64,000 nucleotides of DNA from Amyelois transitella (lineage: Eukaryota; Arthropoda; Insecta; Lepidoptera; Pyralidae): NCBI RefSeq assembly GCF_032362555.1, contig NC_083508.1, positions 3,191,001-3,255,000 on the forward strand, given 5' to 3'. The translations under genes and the position numbers were made by a program. Below the pieces are notes generated by a model that saw nothing but the letters and a program-made list of their open reading frames with translations, was not told the origin of the DNA and made no database searches. Shown here one piece after another: positions 1-10,749 of the stretch (positions within the stretch are counted from its first letter, which is position 1; each line of letters starts with the position of its first letter).

Positions 1-1419
1 AGGAAGGCAATGCTTATATAAAACTAAAGTAGCTATAAAATGCTACTAGACTCTTTATAAAACATCATCGGGGGCGTGAATACATTTAGCTTTTCATTCA
101 ATAAAGTTATTGTACTAAATACTTAATGAAGAAAACTAACTGAGACGGGTACAATAATAGAATTTACACAAAACTAATTTCTTGTAAGTTTGTTTATTGA
201 AAATGTTATTATAGGCTTCTAAAGATTTTAAGTGTGATATTTCAAAGGTTAAATAATGTTTTGTGTTGATTTAAAGTGTCAAAAAGATATTTGGAAATTT
301 ATTTCAAATTTCATTTATTAAATGTTTCAACTTTGGTAAATATTCATATTAAAAAAAACATAACATTATTATAATTTGATGCTGGTAGCATGTATCTACT
401 AGCAAGGTACGTTTAGATTAGGTTTATGCCAATGACACAGCTTTTAGATTTTCGAAATTCGTTTCGATAGATTAATGATATTAAAAAGTAAACTTATTAC
501 CTACCTATTTTTTACTGACTTCATATAAAAGTCCCATGAAATCTCGTTTTAAAAGTCAATATGTGCTGTGTGTTTCTAAACGCAGGTTTCACAAAATTAT
601 TTTTCTTACTCTTTTGGTCACGCTTGAATGGAGAAACTTATGGTTGCTACTTTAGCGATCTTTAAGTTGAATTTATTTTTTTATTAACTTAATCATAGGT
701 GGTCGAACAGTTAAGATGAATAACTTATAAAAAATGACATACTGTTTCAAAGGCTACCGCGGATTTAGTTAATGACTTGCGTGTCATTTATATTTAAATA
801 ACAGTTAAAGAAGCTAAACATCGGGATGACATGCTTAAAACGACCTTTTTTTATATATTTTTCAAATGTAAATTAAAAAACCAAACATTGATAAATTCTC
901 TAGAAAACATACATATAATTTTAGACGTATCTATGCAAATTTACAAAATAAACACATATGTTACATAAACCATAAAACATATGTTTGTTACATAAATTTA
1001 CGTTATTATGCCATGCGGGTTTAAACAAAGGTTGAAACACCAAGTTGAGCTGTATGGCATAGTGATGAAATAAAGATTCAAATAGTAACTTTGGTTAGCA
1101 ACTTGATTACATATAAGTTGAGATTATGGACACAGCCAAGTTGCTTATGTAATTTCATGGAAACCAGAAACTCATCTCCGTAAGTGTTTCAATCACACCC
1201 ACACTTCTTGTAACAGACAAATAAATTAGAGCCGCACAAATTAAAAATAAATATATCTTACGTTCAATTATGGATACTGATAAAAAGAAAATGTTATTCA
1301 GTTATTTTTGGTATGATATACTTCATATAGAAAAATATTTTTTTATTTTTCGTGATTAGAAACACTTGAATAAATAATACTATTGGCTTTTTCCTTCATA
1401 TATATGTATATGACGTCGT
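1..1419. other. AT-rich DNA without recognisable gene
   Basis: No ORF, RNA gene or repeat could be supported. Confidence 0.4.
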
Positions 1420-1500
1420 GACGCAGTGGTATCCCCTGCGCCCCTTTTCACTGCCTGGAAGCCGACACCGGGCTCCGGACCCCGAAGCATACAGCGGAAG
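1415..1500 (+). repeat. Possible tRNA-derived SINE head
   Basis: A GC-rich block in AT-rich DNA begins GACGTCGTGACGCAGTGG; GACGCAGTGG resembles an RNA polymerase III A box (TRGCNNAGYGG). A clear B box is not seen, so this is tentative. Confidence 0.3.
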
Positions 1501-1949
1501 GTTTAACAAGAAACACCCAAACATGAGACAGGGTAACTTCTGTTTAATTAATTATACTGTAAAACTTCCTTTTGTAATCATATAAATTTACGCAATGAAA
1601 GACGAAAAAGCAATTATTGACTTAATTGTAAGGATTAAATAAAACAAGGAAATTATATTTATCGATTAACCTTCTTTTAAAATAGACAACCTTGAAAGCC
1701 GGTTATCATAACGACGTCTACAGATCACTAGCCAAAACAGAAATTGCTTTTGTGCTGAACAACAAGGCAATAACATAAACTACTAGTGTTTGCCTCACTG
1801 CTACTAGTAAATATATGATAGAAAATTTGAATTTATATGTCGTTTACATTAATTTGAAAACTGTGTTCATAAAACTAGAAACTATGTAGGCGATTTTCAA
1901 ACTTTGGTTTGTACTAGTATTGACATTATTGTTATGATAAGCTTCTCCT

Positions 1950-2110
1950 TCTTCCTCCTAGCGTTATCCCTGGTTACGTCCTCATCTCACAAAGGGAAAA
2001 AGCACAAAGTACGCTGGTGCTGTGATCACGATCTTGGATTGAGCTTTTACACGAAGTGACCCCCGCGTATGACCACAGCAACCTTTGCATGAGAACAAAA
2101 CTCTTATTAA
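1950..2110 (+). repeat. Lepidopteran dispersed repeat fragment, family C (GTTATCCC..ACGAAGTGAC)
   Basis: Resembles 13198-13330: both have a CT-rich start, (G)CGTTA(T/G)(T/C)CC, a 'ggttacgtcctcatctc'-type segment, and ACACGAAG(T/C)GAC followed by GCAACCTTTG. Orientation is the same in both. Confidence 0.5.
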
Positions 2111-3494
2111 ATCAGCGCTCAGAAAATAGTAATTGGTACATATAGCGTACAGGTAGCGATAGGTGTCTGTGCCACTCCGTGCATTGGGCCTTTTTATTCA
2201 GATATACCCTTCAAACACGTCTCCTCTCTTTTTATAATAAGCTTGTATCATTTATCATTTTTCATTTATTCACTAATAAGGACAACTTTTAGTTTTGTGT
2301 GCGTAGCAGACACTTCTATTAGTAACAGATAATAAAATTAGATAGTCGGCCATAACTCAAATATTACGGTAAGTACATGAGGACGCCACCAACTTTTCCC
2401 ATCAATCATGAGAAACTCATTTAACGGAGAAGCAAAATATTAGCATTAATTATTATTAAACCAGGTTCATGCAGAGACGATGAAAATTTCTAAAGCGCTG
2501 ATAGTAACAGAGAAATACCTAGCCTATGATAAATTAATAGGTATTGTTGGTATAAATTAAGTTCACTGGATTAACGTGAACTGATAGCGGGAATAATTTA
2601 TGATCAATAATTAAAATTTGTGTAAATTATCAAGTTATTATAAAACAATCAGTTAAAAAAAATAGTTTATAAGTAAGTATACACGATTTAGACAGCGTAA
2701 AAGTTATGGTTTCACTTTATAGTGTAGGTAAAGGAGTAAAAAAATTGGCTGCGAACTAATCAAAATCTTACTCGACCACAGAAATCTTATTTATATTTCG
2801 GTGTAGCCGACAAATGAGGCAGACTCGGCTCAGCTCGATTACCTTCGTCTCGCTTGACAGAACCCCTTCCATCTCGGATATAAATTGTTTTATCGTATTT
2901 TCAATCCATACTAAAAATATGCGTTGAATGTGTTTCAAAACGGCTAATTGATTACACGTTCCGAATACCCATTCACTGTTTGACGAGAGAAGAACGAATT
3001 TCTTTCTCAAAATATTTAGAGAAATGTTTAGAAAAAAATTGGAGTAAACAAAATATTAAGCGAAATGTTACTTGTGCCAGGAGGCTCGACTCTCTCATAA
3101 CTAATTTGTACAATTATTTCCACAGTAAAGAATAAAGGTAAGTTAAATGTAATTCTCTATTTAAATAATAAAATTACCAATTAAATTGCATATTAAAATA
3201 ATAACATGACCGAATGTTGTCGTTAAGTAATATTATTTTTTATCGTTATAATTAATGTTGATATACTCAGTCGTACAGCGAATGAAGTTCATAATAAAAC
3301 CCAGAACCGTACAAAATATGGCATTTATGAACATGAATAAAAACATGGAGGGATAGTAAAATGAATTACGGGGGTTTGGGAGTCGTAAATATTTTACTTT
3401 TATGAATATCGCGCAAGATATCGCAAGCAAAATGTTGACTTTCATTTGTAAAACAGTGATTTCTACAATGAGTAAAGTTGATTGATTACTTTTT
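2111..3494. other. AT-rich DNA without recognisable gene
   Basis: Two short minus-strand ORFs (2768-3010, 3233-3445) lack any conserved feature; nothing else was seen. Confidence 0.4.
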
Positions 3495-3554
3495 CCGATT
3501 GTAACCTATTAGTATGTATTGTAAATTGTATGCGGAAAGTTATATTTCATGTGT

Positions 3555-3845
3555 CAATGTTCCAATGTTCTTCCACTCTCGCACTCTTGCTACCGATTCA
3601 GCCATAGCCGGTGACTTGTCCTATATGAATGACGATGCATGTGAATCACGGTGCAACTCACTCTTGCCTTCCATCTTGTCCCCTGTTCATCGGGGAATGC
3701 TTACCCAGCTGAAATCATAGAGGTAGAGATATACGTTCCGTTGCCTGAATGTGCAGAGTTCCCCTCGATATTTTTTCCTACTATAAGCGAATCAGTCCGC
3801 TCAGTCGCAGTCTGTCACCATTCAAACTAATGTAAGACTATCTTA
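3555..3845 (+). repeat. Dispersed repeat fragment, family C 3' part
   Basis: Contains GTTGCCTGAATGTGCA followed by CTCG(A/C)..TTTTTCC and 'caaactaatgtaa', which recurs at 13329-13395 (GTTGCCTGAATGTGCA, then TTTTCCCACACCG and CTCAAACTAAT). The GC-richer upstream part (3555-3720) is a decayed ORF-like segment. Confidence 0.5.
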
Positions 3846-5341
3846 ACAGTAAAAACTAAACAGTAAAGCAAAAATAACTAAGACAAAATTCATTCACACA
3901 ATCTCGGTGAGATTTGAAGCAATGACTTAAACAATTTAGCCACCCAATAACTATGACGTCTAATGTTTAATGTTTTCTCTGCGTTTATTATCGCATATTT
4001 TCCGGAAAGGTAGTTATAAATAGAGTAACACTTAACAAAAGTACGAACCTAATTAAAACTAACAAAGGCTGAATAGAGGCAAGCTGTCTCCTAATGACGA
4101 TAAAGACACGGTCTAAGTTTCGATCTCCAACTTTATTCTGCGAGCGAGGCTGCACATTCATTATGCAAAAACTTAGCACACTTCATTAGTTATGAAGTTT
4201 TTTAATCAGACGGATAAAATATTAATTCTGTAGACAATCTTCGCATTACTTACATGCAGTAATAATTTATTTACAGATAACCAACCAAAGATCTTAAAGA
4301 TTTTATGCTAATAATAATGTAACATTTATAAATATTTCATTAATCTTGCGTTACTAACCGACTGTCTGACAGACAAAGCACCGTTAGAACTGCAAAAGCG
4401 TAGGGAGCGGAAACGGCTTGTACTTAATTAAACTATGTTTCATGGGATGTGTTGGGAACACTAAGAAATTCTCGCAAATTTTCACGAATCTCCAAAGGGA
4501 AAAGGAAATACACGTGATAACTTACAAAAGATTTATGCGCTAAATATCTTTATTGTCAATGACATAAGTGTAGTTTTGCCGCCATTCCCATTCCGATATA
4601 CCAATATCTATCGTGGGGAAGAGATAGTTGAAAACAAGATACTCACTTTAGTTGGTTATCTCTTGATTTAGTTACTGAATATATAGTTTAATCATGGCGT
4701 CATGCCAGCTTGCGTTTTTAATTTGAAATTGCGATTGAACTCCTTGTTGGCAAGGTTTCATAACGCAAAGACACGCAAACTAAATTGCAGTGTACAAGCA
4801 AAGATTTTATAATGTCAACTGAACTGCACTGAAATATGTCTAAATAATTGATTTTATTTATTTGTAGCGGGAGCGATGGTTCGGGCTCGACCGCCATAAA
4901 AGGAAGATCTTCCGCCAAACTAGGTGTTATGCCTGGGGAACCGCGGCTCCGACGATGTTGTGTCGGAGGTCGTATTTATGCTCCAATCCGTGAAATCTTT
5001 GCTTGCGCGATTTAGGTTTTTCGCTGTTTTAGACTGGTGGTTGTGACGTGTGGCGTAGAGATGTCGCCACACTATATTATTACCTCCATTGCATGTCACG
5101 CGCGACACCGTTTTTATCGCGCAAAAAACTATGACTATTTCACTTTAATGTATAATGTCTTTCTTTCTTTTTACAATGAAGGTAGCGGGACAGGTTTCCT
5201 AACGATGATTCCTTACCTAACATTAAGAATAAAAAGAATAAATAACTGGATTCATAGTTAATAACTGGATTAACCTGCGTCTCCTTGTGCATAATTAAAT
5301 GCATCTTTATCTTAATTAAGATATATATATATATAATTAGT
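3846..5341. other. Mostly AT-rich, gene-free DNA with one GC-richer island
   Basis: The only structured stretch is 4860-5110, GC-richer, with a perfect 12-bp palindrome GGAAGATCTTCC at 4900-4911 and a segment near 5050 (GTAGAGATGTCGCCACA) that recurs almost exactly at 55822-55840. No gene was recognised. Confidence 0.35.
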
Positions 5342-5604
5342 GCCGTGTGGTTTCCGGCACCAATACATAAAAGAATAGGACCACTCCATCTCTTTCCCAT
5401 GGATGTCGTAAAAGCCGACTAAGGGGTAGGCTTATAAACTTGAGATTCTTCTTTTAGGCGATGGGCTAGCAACCTGTCACTATTTGAATCTCAATCCTAT
5501 CTTAAAGCCAAATAGCTGAACGTGGCCTATCAGTCTTTACAAGACTGTAGGCTCTGTCTGCCCCGCAAGGGATATAGACGTGATTGTATGTATGTATGTA
5601 TGTT
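5342..5604 (+). repeat. SINE-like retroposon family A, full-length copy
   Basis: Reference copy of the family: head GCCGTGTGGTTTCCGGCAC (hairpin-forming), body with 'ggatgtcgtaaaag' and 'aggcgatgggctagcaacc', and 3' end CAAGGGATATAGACGTGATT followed by a TATG repeat tail. The same unit recurs more than 20 times in the window in both orientations. Confidence 0.85.
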
Positions 5605-5613
5605 ATCTTAATT

Positions 5614-5897
5614 ACTAGCTGTGCCCGCAACTTCGTCCGCATGAAATAGTTATTTTGGGCATCATTGAAGCCCTTTCTGATTGATGAATAACTTTCCCCG
5701 TTTTTTTTTCACATTTTCCATTATTTATTCGCTCCTAATAGTTGCAGCGTGATATTATATAGCCTTCCTCGATAAATGGTGTATTCAACACAAAAAGTTT
5801 TTTTCAATTCGAACAAGTAGTTCCTGAGATACGCTAGAATGCGCTAGTTCAATCAAACAAACAAACTCTTCAGCTTTATAAGTAATATTAGTATAGA
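5614..5897 (+). repeat. Retroposon family B (ACTAGCTGTGCCCGCAACTT..), long copy
   Basis: Starts ACTAGCTGTGCCCGCAACTT and continues TCGTCCGC, 'gggcatcattgaagccct', and ends in 'aatattagtatagat'. This is the widespread insect/lepidopteran repeat recognised by its CGACTTCGTCCGCG box, generally considered retroposon-derived. Confidence 0.7.
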
Positions 5898-6384
5898 TTA
5901 TTTAAAAAGAAAAAAAACTAACCTCAATGATGATGTCATCAATATAGGCGACGATGAGTTGGCTGTTTCCCGGCCCGCTCCCATTACTGATTTATAGACG
6001 CCACACAGCCACTGTGATGTGGTACAATTAATTACTGTGGCATGCCCTGTTTCCTAAGTGGGTTAAAAAAATATGATAACTTAAAAATTGGACTGAGACT
6101 TGAGATAAAAATTTGTGAATAACTCAGAGCAATGTTAGCTATGAATCATTTTGATAGGTATTTTATGTGTATTTAACTTATATCTAATCAAATAAAAATT
6201 AATGTATCATTCAAAAAGAGGTTTATCAAAATAAATTTTAAAAATTACGCTTTTGTTCTACTACGCTTCGCTTCTCTGGAGCCTGCAGTTTTAATACTAG
6301 CTCTTGTGCGGCGCCTCGCTCCTATGGGAATTTCCGGAAAGAAATAAGCTTACTGTGCTCATTTGTTATTTAAATCTTAATTCC

Positions 6385-6442
6385 ATAAATATGGCCTTCC
6401 AGTCTTTTAAAAACTTTTGCTCTATCCACCCCGTAAGAAATA
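6385..6442 (+). repeat. SINE-like family A fragment (3' part)
   Basis: 'atggccttccagtctttt' followed by 'gctctatccaccccg' matches the 3' third of the family. Confidence 0.45.
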
Positions 6443-6570
6443 AAAACGAACGTATTACTCAAAGATTTCTCTTAATAATATCGTGTGCTTACGAGTTATA
6501 TGGAGTAAATTAGAATCAATCTACGAAAATCTCATGGAAACATGTAGAAGTGCTACGAAACAGCTACGAC

Positions 6571-6586
6571 GCTACGAATTCGTAGC
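6571..6586. repeat. Perfect palindrome GCTACGAATTCGTAGC in a TCGTAGC-rich cluster
   Basis: A 16-bp perfect palindrome within a cluster of GCTACGA/TCGTAGC words at about 6548-6600. Similar clusters occur at 10718-10748 and 18133-18185. Confidence 0.6.
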
Positions 6587-6920
6587 AGTCTTGGTAGCTG
6601 TAGTATCAACAAAAAAAAATATGGTAGCTACTTTAGTTCAGATTACAAAGGAGAGGAATAGTACGGACTACAATATGTATGAAAGTATCTTAGGAATCTG
6701 TCTATCCAAGGATTTCATTGACAAAAAGACAGTGAGAAAAAGGAATAAAATTTTCAAATTCAAAACTTTTATTCATTGTTATGTGACTGGAATTAAGAAA
6801 GGACCGCTCTATGTATTTCCTAAAAGGCGACTAAGTGCATTGGTGCACATTCATTTAGTACAAGCTTCTATGCTTGTCTGCTTCTCTTACTGTGTAGACT
6901 GTAAAGTCAATCAAGAGAAA

Positions 6921-7188
6921 GGCTAATAAACCTGGCATTCTTTTTTTAGGCGATGGGCTAGCAAAGTGTCACTATTTAAATCATTACATTTGTGTGATTG
7001 TTTTATGTAAGGCCGTGTGGTTTTCGACACTTAAGAATAGAACCATACATACATAAAATCACTTGTCACACACAATGTCGTAAAAGGCGACTTAAACATA
7101 GGCTTATAATCTTTGGTTTCCTCTTGTAAGCGATGGACTAGCAATCTGTCACTTTTTTTATCTCAATCCCAACATAAAGCCATGACTA
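6921..7188 (+). repeat. SINE-like family A, two adjacent degenerate pieces
   Basis: 6921-6983 matches the middle ('taggcgatgggctagcaa'). 7011-7188 is a second degenerate copy starting GGCCGTGTGG and including GTCGTAAAAGGCGACTTAA. Confidence 0.6.
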
Positions 7189-7523
7189 TAAGTATGTAAA
7201 TATAAAAGTAAAAGACACCACGGCTTTGCGAGTTGTGCTTCTGTGCTCTGTGAATAAAACTGTGGGAAAATACCGACCATCAATCACAAAGTTAGATTTG
7301 ACAGCCTATATTGGTAAAGACACGAAGCTTAAGAGGATCCCTGACGGCAAGGTAAACATTACCTAGCGTACTTTGCAAAATAATTGGTTATGACATTGTT
7401 CGGTTCACTGAAAATATTAATAAATTCCTTATGTATTCGGCATCCGGCTTTTTAGCCAAGAAATAATAATCTTATACTCGCCTGGATTTCATAAAAAGTA
7501 ATTTACTTAAAATTTGCCTTTAT

Positions 7524-7690
7524 TTCGCCCGCGGCTTCACCCGTGTGAAAGGTATGTTCCTATGTCCTTCTACGTTATCCACACTATGTATATGTATTGT
7601 ATGCAAAATTTCATGAACACCCGTTTAGTAGTTTTAGTTGTAGTTGAAAGACAAACCTTTACACAAACATACTCTCACAATCATCTCTGG
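7524..7690 (+). repeat. Retroposon family B fragment
   Basis: TTTCGCCCGCGGCTTCACCC followed by 'aaatttcatgaac' and 'agtagtttt' matches the family's conserved order. A short ORF here is a by-product. Confidence 0.55.
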
Positions 7691-8554
7691 TTTGGGTGAG
7701 TAAGAATTTAATACAAATACTTTAGAAGGGGACTTAAATCGGTTTGAATTATGGTTACTTGAATGTGCATTTTTCCTCACAAAATTTCCCGATTTAAACA
7801 TTTTTTACTAAACTCATTTTACACGTTAATAATTAACTTTTTCCTGATAGATCCTGATACAAATAGCATTGCTCTTTTAATGGGAATTACTAATGGTTCC
7901 AGTCTAACTCGCATACACACAGTAACAAAGAATTCCGCACTTCAAGTACGCGTCTGGTTTGACCCATTTGCCAGCTCGCACTTCAGTTATCCGCCGTTTT
8001 CACCTTTTAACATCTTATTCACATGGCCTTCCTTTCAAGCTGTGTTTATTCCGATTTTTACTACCTTTTCTATGCTTAGCTAATACATGTTAGATACCGT
8101 ATATGATTGTGGAATTCTTGTACCGTATATAATAGTACTTGTGAAAATTACAGTATTCCAAGTTTCATTCAGTAGTTTCGACTTTATATTAATTTGTACC
8201 TATTTATGTGGAAATACATCAATCGCCCTTTTTCTTTAAATATTTGTACATTTCTAAAGTTTGATCGATGTTTACCTATATAGTATAGCTGTTCTTAAAT
8301 AGGTCATAGAATGAGTATTTTCAAGACCATAATTTATAATACCCCTATATTTCGTAACTACTTTTTATTTCAAAGGCAAAGCTAAGGTAACATCGAAACA
8401 ACATTAAGGTTTTATGAGCTCGAAGTCTGTAAAAGAAATTCTAAATTAGAAAAAGGTAAAACAAGCTTATTCGAATAGAAATCTGGATAATACAGGCTTA
8501 ACGCCTATTAATAGTTTTTAATCGAAAGTTTAATCCTATTAGGTTTTATTTTCA

Positions 8555-8720
8555 ACTAGCTTTTACCATCAGCTTCGCCCGCGCGAATTTTGTACCACCA
8601 GATTAATCTCGTAAACTATATTTAAAGTAGGGATTCCTGAAATATTTTTTGCAGCTTAGGTAATTTATGTAATTCTTTATGTATTATTTGTGTAAATAGT
8701 TTATACGCGACACCCCACTT
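8555..8720 (+). repeat. Retroposon family B fragment
   Basis: ACTAGCTTTTACCATCAGCTTCGCCCGCGCG-type head (AGCTTCGCCCGCGCG at 8570 onward), followed by AT-rich decayed sequence. Confidence 0.5.
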
Positions 8721-9456
8721 ATTTTACACACACATCGTTTGTATCTAACGAAAACGCATGGCCAACATTACTTCAGCATATTTTTGTTTTTTTTTTTTTG
8801 AGCTTTCTTCCAGAAGCAAACTCCCAAACGAACAAAAGCTAACGGGATCTTACAAGTTGAAAGAATTGCATCTGTGCATAAATATTTCTTGCACCACGAC
8901 ATTTTGCATGTAAAATATCCAATTTCATAGATATGCTGCCATAGCTCGGGTGTAACAGATATGAGTTATTCGTTATCCCGGTATACCCCCCTTCAACCCC
9001 CACACACCCCTCTCACGTCTGGTTCTAAACTTATCCATGATCCATCTCTCTCGATCATAGGACCTAGCAATGGTTATTTGAAAATGTCTATACGATTCAG
9101 CTCTGCAATATTTTGTATGTGATGTGTGGTAAATCGGTTTATCATTATTTCCAATTCAAGGCCCCAACTCTCAAGCTACCGAAAAAGTTCGCGTTCAAAA
9201 AAAAACATTTCCAAATTCAATTTTCTTTCGAAGTAATACAGTTTGCGTTTTCGCCAAAAAAAATCTTATTCAAAAATCGAGCATAGCTGTTTGTAATCAA
9301 CATATATTTTTTATATGTTTTTTCTACGTGAACTTTTTGTTGCATGAGTTTTTGTGTACGGATTCTGGAGCAATCGAATGTATTATCAAAATATGCACAA
9401 ATGTGCACAAAAAAAAATAAGGAAAGTTTAACAGTCAACCTACCTATGTGTACCTA
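8721..9456. other. AT-rich DNA without recognisable gene
   Basis: Nothing beyond chance ORFs. Confidence 0.35.
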
Positions 9457-9632
9457 CTAATTTTATAAATGTGAAAGTATGTTTGTACGTTTGTTTATCC
9501 GTCTTTGACGTTTTATTTAACCGATCTCCATGTAACTTTGGATACATATAGTGTGTGTAGTGAAGTATGAAAAATAACATAGAATTTTTCAAACTTTTTT
9601 ACGCCGGCAGAGCCGCGGGCGTAAGCAAGTAA
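9457..9632 (-). repeat. Retroposon family B copy, reverse orientation
   Basis: Starts 'actaattttataaatgtgaa' and reads through 'gtatgtttgtacgtttg', 'aaccgatctccatgtaac' and ends GCCGCGGGCGTAAGCAAGT, the reverse order of the family. Confidence 0.6.
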
Positions 9633-9984
9633 GTAATGTATGTGTAGAGTTACGCTAGGTAAAAATATACAGCACTGATTGAGTTTTAAAAATATTTTTA
9701 CTTACAAATTTTATAATACTTTCTTTGCTTTGACTACTTTACTAAATATTCACTCTTTTTCTCCGAGGTTAAAAATAAATACGTACTAACGTAACGATTT
9801 ATGTAAGTGTGATGTAATAATTGATTGTGTACCAATTATTTGAGAGAAGGAAGCAAACCTCCATGAACCACCTTAATTAGACGAGGATATTGACCAAAAA
9901 TACATACCAATATTTTATCTTTCCGAAATTGTGTCATTTACAAATTATAGACAAGGAAAATAATAGGCTGTTTATTACTAAGGC

Positions 9985-10290
9985 AGCCGTGCGGTTCCTG
10001 GAACGTTAGAATAAGACCACTCTAACTCTTTTCCGTTGATTTCGTCGTGGACGACTAAGGGAATAAGCACTTCCATCTAGTGCACGCTGGTCTGGTGGCG
10101 AGAAAAAATCATAAAATGATGCTTCTCTTTCCGCGTACATAGTTAAAGTCAACCAAAGGAAAGGCTTAGAAACTTGAGAGTCTTTTTAGCCGTAGAGAAA
10201 GTAACCTATCACTAAATAAATCTCAATTCGATCCAGTCGCCTCAGTCTTTTCGAGACTTGGCTCTGTCCACCCTTCAAAGAATAAGTACC
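9985..10290 (+). repeat. SINE-like family A, diverged copy with internal insertion
   Basis: GCCGTGCGGTTCCTGG head, 'tagaataagaccactct', 'acgactaaggg', then about 100 bp of unrelated sequence, then the 'ctcaattcg..gcctcagtcttttcgagactt' 3' part. Confidence 0.6.
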
Positions 10291-10635
10291 TGATATATTT
10301 ATATAAGTTGGTACGCATAAATACGATCTATCCTTCTGTACTCTCTGTTTGTAGTCATGACGTTATTGACTTATTATTAATCACCGATAAAGACAGTTGC
10401 TGATTATAGAAGTTTATTTACGTACGTTCTTGTGAAAAAATTATATATCTAGTATAGTGTATTGTCTGCCTGCTGTCAAGTGTACATATTTTTTCGCTAA
10501 AAGGTACTAGAATTAATAATAATATATACTTAGAGACTAGATTAGGAATGTCAGGTCTACTAAAGTTGGCAGACAAGATAAATCTTCTTCTACAAAATTA
10601 ATATTTCAAGTTCACATTTCGACCACGCTTCGCCA

Positions 10636-10705
10636 CAGTTTTAGCGCAGAATTATTAAGCAGTGGAAATATGTGGCAGAATTATTAAGTAGTGGTAAATT
10701 ATTTT
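10636..10705 (+). repeat. Short tandem duplication (about 34-bp unit, 2 copies)
   Basis: GCAGAATTATTAAGCAGTGG and then GCAGAATTATTAAGTAGTGG appear 34 bp apart, one mismatch between them. Confidence 0.6.
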
Positions 10706-10749
10706 TGTTTTTCGTAGCGTCTCTACGAAATCTCGTAGCAGCACTACTA

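Noticed and set aside
4865-4900. Possible tRNA B box (GGTTCGGGCTCGACC)
   Set aside because: No matching A box or acceptor stem at tRNA spacing; no cloverleaf can be drawn.
6483-6926. 147-codon plus-strand ORF
   Set aside because: It begins at a non-ATG codon, runs through the TCGTAGC repeat cluster and a SINE-like fragment border, and shows no family features.
7763-8083. 106-codon plus-strand ORF
   Set aside because: Hydrophobic and aromatic residues of an AT-rich stretch with no ATG-context or homology support.
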